Source of the DNA: an uncultured Erysipelotrichaceae bacterium
GTDB taxonomy: Bacteria > Bacillota_I > Bacilli_A > Erysipelotrichales > Coprobacillaceae
Direction of reading: 5' to 3'
DNA length: 53,594 nt
Assembly: GCA_910588075.1 (NCBI GenBank)
Contig: CAJUOS010000008.1
Span: 1-53,594 of the forward strand
Every line of letters begins with the position of its first letter. The first letter of the stretch is position 1. Position numbers and translations under genes: made by a program. Positions 53,029-53,594 of this stretch are shown here, one piece after another. The notes under the pieces were generated by a model. The model searched no databases. It worked only from the letters and a program-made list of their open reading frames with translations, and was not told where the DNA came from.

Positions 53029-53594
53029 TTATTTTTTAAATCCCTTTTTAAATTGTTCAAAGATAGATTCTTTTTTTGAATTCTTTTTTAATTTATGATA
53101 TAAATCCCTTTCATCACGTGAAAGTTTTGTAGGAATTTTTACATCAATCTTAACATACTGATCCCCATAATTATCACTACGTAAATCCTTAACCCCTTTA
53201 CCTTTCAAACGTAAAGTTGTTCCTGGTTGTGTCCCTTCTGGAACTTTTAAAGTTACATCACCATAAACAGTTGGTACATCTACTTCACATCCTAAAGTAG
53301 CATCAACAGCAGAAATTGGAATTGTAATAGCAATATTCTTTCCATCACGTTTAAAATGTTGATGTGGTCTTACATAAATCTCAACATATAAATCACCATT
53401 TTGTCCACCATTAGCACCTCTATGCCCTTTTCCTTGTACTCTTAATTGTTGATGTGTATTAATACCAGCAGGTATATTCAATTCAACAGTAATCTTCTTA
53501 TTAACATATCCATTACCATGACAATGTGAACATTTCTCTTTAACAACCTTACCAGTTCCTTGACAATCAGGACAAGTTGTTTGATTAACAAATG
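53029..53594 (-). CDS. dnaJ: Chaperone DnaJ, C-terminal part (5' end beyond window)
   Basis: 188 codons visible; the frame is open to the window edge, so the J domain and first zinc modules lie outside. At the edge FVNQTTCPDCQGTGKVV and KEKCSHCHGNGYV give two CxxCxGxG zinc motifs, followed by the substrate-binding region (PAGINTHQQLRVQGKGHRG..., NGDLYVEIYVRPHQHF, LRLKGKGV). An internal TTG at 53479-53481 is not the start. Co-chaperone of DnaK; usually grpE/dnaK lie upstream. Confidence 0.95.
   Translation of the reverse strand, partial: FVNQTTCPDCQGTGKVVKEKCSHCHGNGYVNKKITVELNIPAGINTHQQLRVQGKGHRGANGGQNGDLYVEIYVRPHQHFKRDGKNIAITIPISAVDATLGCEVDVPTVYGDVTLKVPEGTQPGTTLRLKGKGVKDLRSDNYGDQYVKIDVKIPTKLSRDERDLYHKLKKNSKKESIFEQFKKGFKK

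Noticed and set aside
1..53594. CRISPR arrays, tRNA/rRNA genes, insertion sequences
   Set aside because: No regularly spaced repeats, no GC-rich tRNA/rRNA-like islands and no transposase-like frames were seen on reading both strands.

Overview
The window is 53.6 kb of very AT-rich, gene-dense chromosomal DNA from a low-GC Firmicute. Gene content points to a gut-type anaerobe of the Erysipelotrichia (Coprobacillus / Thomasclavelia / Catenibacterium-like), though this is inferred from base composition, three tRNA-sensing T-box leaders, Bacillus-like synteny blocks and anaerobic traits (ferredoxin-type aldo/keto reductase, FeoAB, lactate-racemase cofactor genes), not from a marker gene. Most genes lie on the minus strand. 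I see no phage, insertion sequence, CRISPR array, rRNA or tRNA gene.

Layout. 1-5.9 kb: truncated secreted CAP-domain protein, ribF, truB, a trigger-factor-like PPIase lipoprotein, tyrS behind a tyrosine T-box, and a CLC-type halide channel. 6-9.2 kb: the murC / DUF948 / ytxH / ccpA-like block known from Bacillus. 9.3-13.9 kb: a tiny plus-strand protein, an M24 peptidase, and aspS-hisS behind a T-box whose specifier loop contains overlapping Asp and His codons. 14-20.9 kb: DUF1275, relA, apt, recJ, a ComN-like small protein and spoVB, again Bacillus-like order. 20.9-24.5 kb: a polar amino-acid ABC transporter plus aminotransferase controlled by a T-box with a probable Arg specifier. 24.7-31.6 kb: ferredoxin-type aldo/keto reductase with a MerR-type promoter, DegV, DUF1848, then plus-strand HAD phosphatase, rarA and another tiny protein, and a MATE transporter.

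31.7-37.4 kb is the most coherent specialised unit: larE, a DUF3842 gene, a CbiM/N-Q-O-type nickel ECF transporter, larB and larC. It would import nickel and build the nickel-pincer nucleotide cofactor used by LarA-family racemases and epimerases, but no larA is in the window. It is followed by a 0.6-kb gene-free stretch carrying an orphan MerR-type promoter, a LysR regulator with a TIM-barrel-like gene, a FeoA-FeoB fusion, a MATE transporter, a uracil permease, a YolD/Y-family polymerase pair, a third MATE protein, alanine dehydrogenase, and the fakA-asp23 // rpmB divergent pair. The window ends inside dnaJ.

How it fits together: much of the window is translation and housekeeping (tyrS, hisS-aspS, rpmB, truB, relA), with amino-acid status sensed by T-boxes and presumably by RelA and CcpA. 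The candidates for something less described are the specifier loops of the T-boxes, the orphan MerR-type promoter, the DUF3842 gene inside the lar operon, the CLC channel with an atypical anion motif, and two tiny hydrophilic proteins with their own ribosome sites and terminators.
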